Source of the DNA: Chara braunii
Taxonomy: Eukaryota > Streptophyta > Charophyceae > Charales > Characeae
Direction of reading: 5' to 3'
DNA: 39,446 nucleotides
Assembly (NCBI GenBank): GCA_003427395.1
Contig: BFEA01000028.1
Coordinates: 3,968,008-4,007,453 of the forward strand
Below the pieces are notes generated by a model that was not told the origin of the DNA, searched no databases, and saw only the letters and a list, made by a program, of their open reading frames with translations. A program made the translations under genes and the position numbers. How positions within the stretch are numbered: the stretch's first letter is position 1; the number at the start of each line of letters is the position of its first letter. Of the stretch, positions 11,350 through 21,057 are shown piece after piece.

Positions 11350-11525
11350 TTATATCCACACACAAACACACACAGTGACACACAAGTGGGCACACATACA
11401 CACAGTCACACACAAAAACAATATCTACTGACACACATACACATAAACACACACACACACACTCTGTACACCCACCCACACCCACACTCGCAGCCAGCCG
11501 CACACAGAAATAAACACACATGTAC
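11308..11525. repeat. CA-rich microsatellite region
   Basis: An interrupted (CA)n tract, purest around 11320-11350 and 11445-11462. It is preceded by a CTG/CAG-rich stretch (11195-11300). The long frames crossing it encode only Thr/His or Cys/Val runs and are not genes. Confidence 0.95.
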
Positions 11526-11650
11526 ACGATTTATATTGACAAACGCATTCGTTGAACAAAGTTGCAGATTGCTGATGCGGATTCAAGCTCGACGAGGGAC
11601 TGAGACAGAAACAGAAACAACGCACTACCAGTGCAGCAAGTACACCAACG

Positions 11651-11652
<2 letters not shown>

Positions 11653-11737
<85 letters not shown>
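11653..11737. repeat. (TC)n microsatellite, 42 units
   Basis: An uninterrupted dinucleotide run. The plus-strand Ser/Leu and minus-strand Arg/Glu frames over it are artefacts of the repeat. Confidence 0.98.
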
Positions 11738-11738
<1 letters not shown>

Positions 11739-11873
11739 CTGCCATAGCTGCAACCAACGCTCCACTCCCGCTCACCAAATGCACATTGCATCCACCTCCT
11801 GAGACCCACTATGCCACAACTCGGACAATTCTCAATGCACGTAGAAGGATGGACTAGATAACACCACAACCCT

Positions 11874-14800
11874 CTAGTCTGCCACCTCGGCAGTGCCGTC
11901 GGAGCTGTCATCATCTCCTCCCTCAGCCTGACCCCTCTGACAAGTCTCGTCCGCGTAGTCGCTGTCGGACATCTCATCCGATGTGTTGCCCTGATCATCA
12001 CCATCAGGATCATCGTCCACCACGTGAGAAGAGGTTTTCTGGCTCTCTCTGTCGGCGGCTCAAGATCTGGTGTGGATACCGCCTTAGACACCTCCACCTG
12101 CAGCAACCCCCTCCGCAAGGTCAACAGTCTCTGCATAAGCATCCCGTAGTGCACTCGGTGCCCATGATTGTTGTTGCTTGCCTCGTCCTCTGCCCGAGCC
12201 ACGTGGTCGACCGGTGCCTGCTCTGGGGCATGCTAGGGGTGGATCTCGCCTCCGTCGTCCTCCCTCTGTCTCTTTTTCCTGGCGGCACGACTCGTCTTGA
12301 CATTATCACTGATGGTTGATGGTCGTCGTGCCGGAAGTGGGGGCATCCCCGGTGGACTGCGCATGGGCGTGCAAATCGTCCTGGACGACGACGACCGTAG
12401 TGACGTGGGAATACTAGAGCCTCTGCTGAGCGTAGATGAGTGGGGCGAATGGATGGTTCCAAGTTCGGGCGGCGACGGTATGCCTGCTGGACTGGTCGAG
12501 GGTACACGACTCGTCAATAACAAGTTGCGTCCCCCTCCCTGCGTCGCCTGGCTGGAGCCTCGGTCAACACCACCCATGATTCCTCTAGATGCTCGGTCCT
12601 GAGCTGCCACGTGACGTGGTGGCGACATGCCACGTACACCAAGATCTCACCTCTGAGAGGACTGTGCAGCACGTGGGGGTAGCGGGGAAATTCCGTAGAA
12701 CGAAGCTCCGGTGAGTGCAATGTCTTGCGCACTACTCTCTTGCGGGGGTTCCCTATCCCTATCCTCTATCCTCTCCTCCACCATGACATCGCCCTCAGCT
12801 CCGATGACACTCTCGTCAATCCTCTCGCCCACTCTCATGCGTACGATGCCTAATCTCCCCTGGTCCATGTGGTGCTCCACAACAACATTCACCCTAACTT
12901 CCACCCTCTGCTCCACCCTAGGATTTACACCTAAGGCAGCACATGGATGTACCCTTTGCTCCGCCCTCTGCTCCACAGTCACGGCCAAACCCACCCCCAC
13001 ACGTTGCTCTACAGTCTGCACGACCATGGGACGACTGCCCTCCCTGTCCGACGGGTGTGCTCTTTCGTCCAATCTTCGATCTGCGCTATGATCCACCCTC
13101 TGCTCAACCCTCTGGCCCGTCAAGTCTTGTACTACCTCGTCCACCGTCTGCACGACAGTCTGTTTAACCCCAGACACTCTGCACGCTGTTTTGCCACCTG
13201 CTCCACGTTGTCCCTGTGTTGTGGCCTTCAGTCCGTTGCCTGAGCTGACCTATCACCCACGCTATCCTGCAGCCTCTGCTATACCTCGTGCACTTCAACA
13301 TTGTCCACGACAGCCTTTGAAGACCCGTTAGTCTTGCGCACATTGTCGGTGCAAGCAGGAGAACCTGTCGTGGCAGAAGCATGTGCCTCCAGACCTGTGG
13401 AATCGACAGTGACTGGCCCCGCATGATGAGAAGACTCTGGACGAACGAGGCGATGTGATGTTGCGGCGCCTGATCACCCACGCTATCCTGCAGCCTCTGC
13501 TCTGCCTCGTGCACCGCAACATTGTCCACGACAGTCTTTGAAGACCCGTTAGTCTTGCGCACATTGTCGGTGCAAGCAGGAGAACCTGTCGTGGCAGAAG
13601 CATATGCCTCCAGACCTGTGGAATCGACAGTGACTGGCCCCGCATGATGAGAAGACTCTGGACGAACGAGGCGATGTGATGTCGCGGCGCCTGATGACCC
13701 TATCTCTGTCGCCTGTGGATGTGAAGTTGACGCAAGGATGTCCTCGTGGTCGTGCTCGATGTCCTCTTCCTGTGCATCTTCTCTCGCCAATAGACCCTCC
13801 ACATCAACATGACCTCCCACCCTACTTCGGAGGGTCCTCACTGTCTGGAAACTGCCATCCACGTACGAGTCGAAGTCTGTGTGCGGGTCCAATGTCGCCC
13901 ACTCATCCATAATGTCGTACTAGTCCTCTGCGACCACCTTCCCTCTACCCCTATCCACTTGCTCATGCTCCATCGTTTCTCGGTGCATCCAAACCGCATC
14001 TTGCCATGGGGACACATCATCTGTCACACAATCATCCGCCGATACAGATGTGATCCAGTTACGACCATCCTTGCAACGGTTAACCTGATCCATGTTCTCC
14101 CACTCCTCCTCGCCCACGTCTGCAGGGATGACATCTGCATCGACGATCTCCTCTGGGGGGTCCTCCACCATATCCGCCTATACGTCGATATAACGACTAT
14201 CCGGCCGCCTGCTCGCATTGAGAAGTTGCATGCTCCAGTGAATGAACACGAGCTTCTCAACACTCTGCGCAGAAAGGTTGTTGCGCCTCTTCGTGTGCAT
14301 GAAGTCGTGGCTCGCCCAATTCCGCTCGCAAGGAGTCGCTGTGGACTACATGCCAAGCACCTTCTTCACGATGGCTTGCAAATTCGGGAAATGACCGCCG
14401 TGAAGCTCCCACCACAACGCTGGGTGCATGGTCTTCGATGTTGCATCCCGAGTGGCATACTGATCCCACCAGTGAGGTCCTTGCTCCGGCCAGTAACACG
14501 GATCGTCGCAGTGGAAAATCCACAAAACCTCCCAAAGTGTGTGCATCTCATCCGCCCCCCAGTTTCCACCTAAGGTGCGTGCGAAGTGGTTGAGTGCACT
14601 CTGCACAACGGGGGCTGACCAATCCCGCAACAAAGTCACGTCACACCGACGAGGATCCAGCAAATAAGTTGCAGCATGGGCAGGCTGACGCATCATCGCG
14701 CACCTGTCCGCCACTATCTTCATAACATCAACCCTCTCATGCTCCTCCAACCACAGAGCATCAATCTTCCTCTAAAGGATTGACTGCGAATCCCACAAAC

Positions 14801-15440
14801 CAGGCGGTGAGGACCCATCACGGTCCATGTCCCTGAGGAAAGTATAACACGGCTCCATGACGTTCATCACTCTTTTCACCTGCTGCCACCATGAATCAGA
14901 TCTGCACAGTTTCCTCCTGCTCATCAGTTCGTGCATCGCCGACCCATCGTGCACGTTTCCACTTATCCGATGACACCACCTCATCAAGCACGGATCTCTG
15001 TGTCCACAACCTCTCCAACATCATGAAAGCAGTCCCGAACCGAGTATTCGCTGGTCACCTGAGGTCCAGCGCATGCTCCGTGCCCCGATGCAGCGCGAGC
15101 GCCCTTTGTTTGTTTCTGATGAACTTCAATAACTTGTGTGCCCGGTTCATGACTTATTTCACCAAAGGTTATGCAGCAATGTCCCTCGGCAGCAAGTTCA
15201 CGCAATATGCTACGCACGGGATCCAAGATATGCGTGCAATGGCGGGGTCGGGGTGACACTGAAGAACATTGGTTGCCGCCTTCATGACCTCCGCATTGTC
15301 AGTGCAAATCGCATTGACATTGTCGACCCCGATGTCATCGTGTATGACACTCTCCCATATCTCCGCTAAACTAACGTCTGTTTTGTCCTTGTCTGACATG
15401 TCGATGGTACGTGATCCATCTGGACCTGTTAGTAATGCCT
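11874..15440 (-). pseudogene. hAT-family transposase relic with a long acidic C-terminal tail
   Basis: Read from high to low coordinates, the conceptual product starts inside a DUF659-like catalytic region (15169-15440). There 'INAICTDNAEVMKAA'-type and 'ISWIPCVAYCVNLLPRDI' segments match the hAT pattern around the second catalytic Asp. The hAT dimerisation motif follows at about 14220-14345 ('TPCERNWASHDFMHTKRR', then 'LSAQSVEKLVFIHW'). After it comes a long disordered tail rich in Asp, Glu and Ser, with EQRV-like repeats (12650-13180) and a basic RAARKKRQ patch (about 12255). The tail ends at a TAG at 11874-11876. The N-terminal half, including any BED zinc finger, is absent. At least three frame changes and stops near 15169, 15154, 15058, 14772, 14346, 14178 and 13920 show it is dead. 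Family assignment is firm; exact ends are not. Confidence 0.8.
13253..13694 (-). repeat. 221-bp tandem duplication inside the hAT tail
   Basis: Bases 13253-13473 and 13474-13694 are near-identical with few substitutions. The unit length is not a multiple of three, so the duplication shifts the frame of the C-terminal tail. The high identity suggests a recent event, or an assembly duplication, relative to the decay of the host gene. Confidence 0.9.
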
Positions 15441-16274
15441 CAGGGAGTGTGCGGCTACAACTACATCTTCGACACACGGGACAATCTTATGGGATTTGTC
15501 GATGGGCAAGTCATTCGCAGCAAGACGGACGAAACATTGGTTTTGTGCATCTCCGAGTATTTCCTCAGATATCCTTTTGTTGTAGGATTCGTGATGGACA
15601 AAGGGTCAGAATTCACCTATGGAGAAGTAAGAACCTTATTGCAAGAGTATGGCGTACAAGCCAGCTACACAACTAGGGCACACCTTCAGGCGAACGCCCC
15701 AGTTGAGAGAGGGCATACCACAATCACGAATCTACTGGCGAAATGGACAAACGACAGGGAGAATCAGTGGCCTAAGCATCTGCGCGCAACATTCTTAGTG
15801 AAAAATATTACGATTAAGAGATCCACGAAGTACGCGCCAATAACGCTATGGTATGGAAGGCATGCCGCACTCCCGATAAAGAGCTTTCTGAAGACGTGGA
15901 GGAGGTAGGATATGGAGAGCACCTTGTCCTTTGAGGAATTGTTGGATTTGTGGGCCAGACAAGTTGGCATCGCAGAAGAGAGGATCCAAGAAGCGGCAGA
16001 TCGGGTAACAAACATTCGATTGGGGGACAAGGAGAGGTGGAATCTCCTCTCACGAGTCAGGAAGGAGCCATTGGAAGTCGGAGACGTGGTGTTACTATAT
16101 GACTCGTCACTAGAGAAACATTGGTCTCATAAGTTGGACAAGCGATGACTGGGTCCATATCGCATTAGACGGTATGGGCAGCACGGAGCATATAAGCTTG
16201 AGGAGCTTAACGACACGCCATGGAAAGATTGAGTCTCGGGTTCGAAACTGAAAAAGTTCAAGGCCCGGGACTAA
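15399..16274 (+). pseudogene. Ty3/gypsy retrotransposon: 3' end of pol (integrase core and C-terminal domain)
   Basis: One frame runs from about 15399 to the TAA at 16272-16274. It opens in the integrase core ('WYVIHLDLLVMP', the first catalytic Asp region). It continues through 'FVMDKGSEF' (second Asp, about 15592-15618) and 'HLQANAPVERGH' (catalytic Glu, about 15681-15716). The C-terminal part has the typical 'GDVVLLYDSSLE' and 'SGSKLKKFKARD' signatures of a gypsy integrase C-terminal (GPY/F-like) domain. Three in-frame stops (TAG 15906, TGA 16146, TGA 16230) inactivate it, with no frameshift. Protease, reverse transcriptase and RNase H are missing. The left edge abuts the hAT relic on the opposite strand, so the element is truncated there. 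Confidence 0.88.
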
Positions 16275-17010
16275 GGTAAGGGTGACGGAAAAGCACCGCG
16301 AGTAGAGATAGTATCTGATTCCTCATTTTATTAGGTGGTACTCTACATTAGCGATATGATAGAATTGTGTTAATTTGTGTGTTAATATTTAGATAGGTCT
16401 TAGTATGAGTTTTAGTCTGAGAGTATGAAAGATCTGCTAGGGTCAGTCAATATGGGCATTCCTCATCTTCTCTTGTGCTTACGTCAATTTATTTTATCGT
16501 TCGTCATCCTTATTTGTGCAGGGTTGACTTTTCGAAGTTGGTCACTATTTGGAGGAGCGGGAGGATGGCGGTGTCGACCGCATCAGCCCCCGCGCGAGCG
16601 AGGGCCCTCCCGGTCATGTCACGCAGGAGTTTAAACTCGGGAACGACGCATAACATTTCGCGAACCACCGAAACAGACGCCGTTGCATCGCTCCTTCGCC
16701 GCTCTAGCCGGGTGCGCCAGCTATACATCCCGCGGTCCCCTACGACAGGACAGGTTCCCGCGTGGCATAAGCTTGCATCCCTAAGGGACTGTCACCACCC
16801 TTAGGGGCGTATCCCTACCGAGCCACTGACCCACGTGCGAAAGCTTTTAGATGCAATCGTAGAGGTAGGCCAGCTGAGGACGTTTGCTCGTTTCGCTGCA
16901 GTATAGGAGTCGCTTGGTTAACGCCAAGTGGACCCAACGTCGTTCGTCCCCCAGGGCGCTGATCTCCTAGGTACGAAGCGGACGTCGGTCGACTAGGACG
17001 GTCTCAACCA
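16275..17010 (+). repeat. Probable 3' LTR and 3' untranslated region of the gypsy element
   Basis: This follows the pol stop directly. About 16510-17000 aligns, in reverse, with 27295-27697. Shared blocks include 'GTCCTAGTCGACCGACG', 'GAGATCAGCGCCC', 'GGGATACGCCC', 'CCTGTCGTAGGG' and 'GGTATAGCTGGCGCA' (with variants). Sequence shared by two separate copies just after integrase is what an LTR would give. I could not fix TG...CA ends, a polypurine tract or a target duplication. A short frame (16475-16804) is not conserved between the copies. Confidence 0.6.
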
Positions 17011-18163
17011 AACCTGAAACCCTTCATTGATCCTAGTCCCTTCAACATACAGTCAAACGAAAGTTACGACAACCATACATATAATTATATCAAAAGGAGT
17101 CGACCGTAGCCGAAACGAATAAATATTCCCAGTATGAAAAGATAACTGAAGAAAAAAATACAATTCATCATCTCATACATCCAATAACACAAGATCAAAA
17201 ATTATCCGGCCGCCTCAGGTCGAATACCACAAAACAATCAAAACAACTGTCAACGAAAAGTTGGCTAATCGAAAATAACATTGATGTTGCCAACATGGTA
17301 GTCAGACAATCTCAGTTTTGACTTGATGAGACGGGTTGCCAAAGTCTTTCATTCCAGCTTACTGCCGACCTGAAACTCGTCGCACATACATGCCTTCGTC
17401 CGTTTTCAATCTTTTCGGATGACTAGCTACTTTGTGATTGATTCTTGATCAGGGGTATTGCTTGACGTGTTGCATGCCTCTTCCTCTAGGAAGTGGTCTG
17501 GGGTACTCCTCCTCCTCGTCCGAGCACAATACTCGGATCTCAGAAGTCGGACCGTCTCCACCAAATCAGCAAGTACCCCCCCGTAAAACGGTCCACTCTG
17601 GGTCGATAACCGGGTCGGCTCCTGAAGTAACGAACCCCCGCCCCAGATGCTTCCTAGAGATAGTGGATGCGTCCACCGTAAGTAGCTTTCATATACTTTT
17701 TATTTCTCCTAAGTCCCGGGGTAACTTAGACGAAGAGAAATCAGAAGAGATAAAGAAAACGAGAATCACTTAGACAGGTATAGGTAGATAAGGTCGTTCG
17801 GGATAGAATGCGTCAATCCTTGGGAAAAGCTAAATCCGTTTGACCTTATCTGCTTTATTTCAATAGAATCCATTCTGTGACACACGTTGAATAACATTTT
17901 TCCAAAACAACTTCTTTTTGACAAGCAGGCAGGTGAAAGGTAGAAAGGAGATAATCCTTTTCCTTTTCTCCAATAAGCAAAATCAATCTCCATAGCAGAC
18001 ACCCTTCTACCTACCTGCACAACATACAAAGAAAACAAGTTCAAAGGAAAACAGTACAATTTCATACTCGAGTCAGACCACTCCATTCACATGCATGACT
18101 CACACAACTTTCTTCTGCCTTTTCTTTTGAACATTCAAATGACAAGGTCAAGCAAAGTGTGGG
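17011..18163. other. No recognised element; weak candidate exon 17438-17677
   Basis: Mostly anonymous sequence. An open frame at 17438-17773 encodes a Ser/Pro-rich segment of no known family. It is crossed by a good 5' splice-site match (GTAAGT at 17678-17683). This could be an exon end or chance. Nothing else is recognised here. Confidence 0.3.
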
Positions 18164-18589
18164 TTCACACAGGTGTGAAGGGAACTGAATCAGGTTAACT
18201 GACCTTGAGTGAAGTTTGATTCGGCCCACTCAAGAAAACCGTATAGAATTACGCTCTCTTTACGAGAAGGTCGTCACACCCAGTCGTCACCAAAGTGATC
18301 GACACCACTTCCTTTAACGACCGCTTGCCAAAGTATCCTCTCAGCACTGATCACCTTCCAATAGTCCGGTGGCGTTTTCTCGTTACCGCCACTTGGCTCT
18401 AAAGCACGGCGTCTCCACGACGTACCCTCACGCCACTTCAAAATAAAACACCGCTTTGACGCACTTCCTCTGTGTCAACGTCCAACTCCACTTAGTGCAC
18501 AGATACTGCCGTTATTGTCGTAAAATAGCGCTGTCACTGCAAAAATATGATACTGACGCCGCAAAAAAATCCAGCACCGCTCCCGCACT

Positions 18590-18960
18590 ATCGCCGTTAA
18601 AACTGGAGTTGCCGCCAAAAAAAAATTCGGCAGCGCTTTCGCACCACCGTCGAAAAAAACAGAACCACCGCCGCAAAAAATTCGGCGGCGCTTCCGCACC
18701 ACCGCCGGAAAAGCCAGAACCGCCGCTGCAAAAATCCGGCAGCGCTTCCGCACCACCGCTGAAAAAAACAGAACCGTCGCCGCAAAAATCCGGCAGCGCT
18801 TCCGTACCACCGCTGAAAAACCCCGTGCTGTCGCAACAAAATTTCGGCAGCACTTTTGTATCACCGCAGTAAAAGTCCGTGCCGCCGCTGTAAAAATTCG
18901 GCAGCACTTTCGTACCACCGCAGTAAAACTGTGTACCGCCGCTGTAAAATTTCGGCAGCA
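18590..18960. repeat. 54-bp minisatellite, six to seven units
   Basis: The unit contains 'CCGCCGCTGCAAAAATCCGG', 'CAGCGCTTCCGCACCACCGC' and 'TGAAAAA'. Units at the left are GC-richer and those at the right more diverged (CAGCAC, GCAGTAAAA). In several units CAGCG pairs with CGCTG across 12 bases, giving one small hairpin per unit. The 54-bp period keeps minus-strand frames of 183-192 codons open as an 18-residue repeat rich in Arg, Phe and Val. I regard these as by-products of the period. Confidence 0.85.
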
Positions 18961-20449
18961 CTTCCCCACTATAGTATAGTGGAAAAATAGCAAGCCAAAA
19001 TTGGTAAAATTTGGCCCCAGACCCAAATCTCACAGCGCCGCACTGCCGCAGTCCCGCAGTACCACTGGGTCTGTCCCGTGGGACCAGCACCAGCCAGAGG
19101 AGAAGGGAGGAGAGTGCTCCCTACCTTGGCTATGGTTGCCCAGTCCTTCTCCTTGCGCTCCTCTGCAGTCCTCCAACCTCTCCTCACGTTGCCTCAGACA
19201 ACAGCTCCAGCAGCCACAACACTTAAGTGTGCTCGTCACACACTGGCAGCATGAGTGCAATTGTGTGGCAGCTGGGGGGCAACTGCCTGTTTTATATTGG
19301 TTGAGGAGGGTTGGACGTCACTCCAGCCCCCAGGCAAAATCGCGGGCTCACTGTGAGCCCTTGATCTACCAGGATCCAGGGTTGGTTGTGGCCGCACCAC
19401 AGCCATAACCTTAGTGTGGGGCAGTTTCTTTAACTGCCCTATTTTCTTTTTCTTTTTCTTTTTCCCAGCTATCTCGGAATCTGGCGAGATAGCTGGGCTC
19501 CTGCCATTTCCAAATCTGTTTTTCTTTTATTTTTCTGATAAAGGGTTGAAAAGATACAACCCTTTTCAGTTTGATGTATCTGGACCCTTTTCCCAGGGCA
19601 GATACATCGAGGAAAAGGCTGCACCTAGCCTTTTCCTTAGTGACCCTTCAATTTTCAGGCTTCCTGCAAAAACGAAAGCCTGACAGTTACCTCTGGCAGC
19701 TTCTGGCAGCTTCTGCCAGAGGTAGCACCACGTGAGGACAAGTGTCCTCACTCAAAATAAAGAAAATAAAAGAGAAAAACTAAGTTCCTAAATTTTTACT
19801 GCACTTGGCTTCTATCTCAGCCAGGTACATGTTGTTGTATGCAACAGCCCTCCTCTTTTTGCTCTGCCCTCCCCTGAAAATGAGGAGGGCAGTTATCAGT
19901 TTGGGAGGAGTAGGACCTCCTCCTCCCAACTCTCACGTTCCTTTCTCTCTCTTTCCCCTCAACCAACTCCCACCATCTCATTCCCACGCGCACGTCGTGA
20001 GCCGCGAGATTTTGGATCTCGCGGCCACGAATTTTCGTGGCTTCCTGGGTGGAGGGGTTGGGTTGTTCCCACACAGCCTGAAAAGGCTGTTCTTTTCTCC
20101 ACGAGGTAAGTTGCCTCATTTTGTTTTACCTTCTTTTTTTTTTTCTTTTTTTTCAGCCCCTTTTCCCGTTTTCCCCCATATCCTGTTGTCTAATGGCCAC
20201 AAAATGGGGAAGGGAAAAGAAAAACTAAAAAAGAAAAAAAAAAAAAATTACTTGAAGTTGGGTTTGCTGCCCGTTTCTTCGAACAAACGGGCGCAGATCC
20301 TAACTTCGACTGAGGGTAGGGAAAAAGCAGCATGTGAGGGTGTATGTTTCCATGTTTTGGTGGAAGATTCATTCGATTTTGCTCATCCTGTCGTTGGAGT
20401 CTTCCATGAGGAACCAACCTTAGGTAGGTCGGTCGGTAGGTAGATGGTC

Positions 20450-20453
<4 letters not shown>

Positions 20454-20516
<63 letters not shown>
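20454..20516. repeat. (CT)n microsatellite
   Basis: A nearly pure dinucleotide run. Its last bases take part in an extended stem with 20543-20559, just upstream of the hammerhead motif. Confidence 0.97.
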
Positions 20517-20520
<4 letters not shown>

Positions 20521-20561
20521 GAACCTAGACGCCCACGGCGCCAGGTTCAGGCATAGAGAAT

Positions 20562-20614
20562 GACTGTCAAGGGATGACCTCCTGATGAGTCGGTGAAATC
20601 CCGACGAAACAGTC
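20562..20614 (+). ncRNA. Hammerhead ribozyme, type III topology
   Basis: All core elements are in order. Stem III is GACTGT (20562-20567) with ACAGTC (20609-20614). C17 is at 20568, giving the GUC cleavage triplet, so cleavage is predicted between 20568 and 20569. Stem I is short: A20570-T20580, G20571-C20579 and G20572-C20578, with loop GATGA. The core CUGAUGA is at 20582-20588. Stem II is GTCGG (20589-20593) with CCGAC (20601-20605), closing a 7-base loop. The conserved GAAA is at 20606-20609. Stem III is open-ended (type III), the arrangement seen in satellite RNAs and plant retrozymes. The one irregularity is an A-C mismatch at the base of stem I (20569 and 20581), which could weaken activity. 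Only one copy is present; retrozymes normally carry one per LTR. Confidence 0.8.
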
Positions 20615-20620
20615 TGTTCA

Positions 20621-20652
20621 GCCCGTTCGTTTTCAACGAACGGGCGTTTTTG
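20621..20652 (+). other. 11-bp hairpin followed by a T5 run, just downstream of the hammerhead
   Basis: GCCCGTTCGTT pairs perfectly with AACGAACGGGC around a TTC loop, then GTTTTTG follows. In bacteria this would read as an intrinsic terminator; in this eukaryotic context it is simply the strongest hairpin next to the ribozyme. Related stems occur at 20269-20292 (GCCCGTTT) and 20781-20797 (ACCCGTT, also with a TTC loop). Confidence 0.6.
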
Positions 20653-21024
20653 TTGGTAGCAAAAAAACGAATCTAAAAAAAAAACAAAAAAATCTAAAAA
20701 AAATCTAGGAGAAAAAAAAAAAAAAATCTAAAAAAAAAAGAACAAAAAAACCACTTACCTCAGAAAAAATTGTCCGTTAAACCCGTTTTCAACGGGTGCC
20801 TGTGTCTCTTCTGGGGACTTACAATCCCCTGCCTCACCTCCTTGCGCCATTTGGCGAGTGAGATCGTAGGGTGTTTTTTTTTTTTTTTTACGGTAATAAT
20901 AAAAATTGTTGGCATAAGCCAACGGTTACTGCTATGTGCCCTCAGGAACATCTCCTCGCGCCAAATGACGCTATTTTTGGTTTTTTCTTCATTTATTTAT
21001 TTTTAGTTTTAGTTTTTATTATTT

Positions 21025-21057
21025 CGATTTATGCGTGTCATCCTTGCACAGAGGACC
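21025..21057 (-). pseudogene. Antisense fragment of the U6 snRNA 3' region
   Basis: On the minus strand this reads as the 3' third of U6: 23 bases (21025-21047) agree with the U6 'GCAAGGATGACACGCATAAA' region, and the match then fades over 10 bases. The plus strand therefore carries antisense U6. Its inner end (21046-21051) forms a 6-bp hairpin with 21065-21070. It is a fragment and not a gene. Confidence 0.75.

Noticed and set aside
11290-12202. Several frames of 100-220 codons across the CA and CT microsatellites
   Set aside because: They consist of dipeptide runs produced by the dinucleotide repeats. Only the acidic hAT tail frame (11874 to about 12050) was kept.
18475-19090. Minus-strand frames of 183 and 192 codons encoding Arg/Phe/Val-rich repeats
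   Set aside because: They are explained by the 54-bp minisatellite, and two overlapping frames are equally open, which argues against a real protein.
19805-20443. 212-codon open frame in the hairpin train
   Set aside because: It is low in complexity, with Phe and Lys runs from T and A tracts, no known family, and it runs through many perfect hairpins that constrain the sequence instead.
20621-20652. Bacterial intrinsic terminator
   Set aside because: The hairpin plus T-run fits the form, but the context is a eukaryotic repeat region full of hairpins, so a terminator function is not supported.
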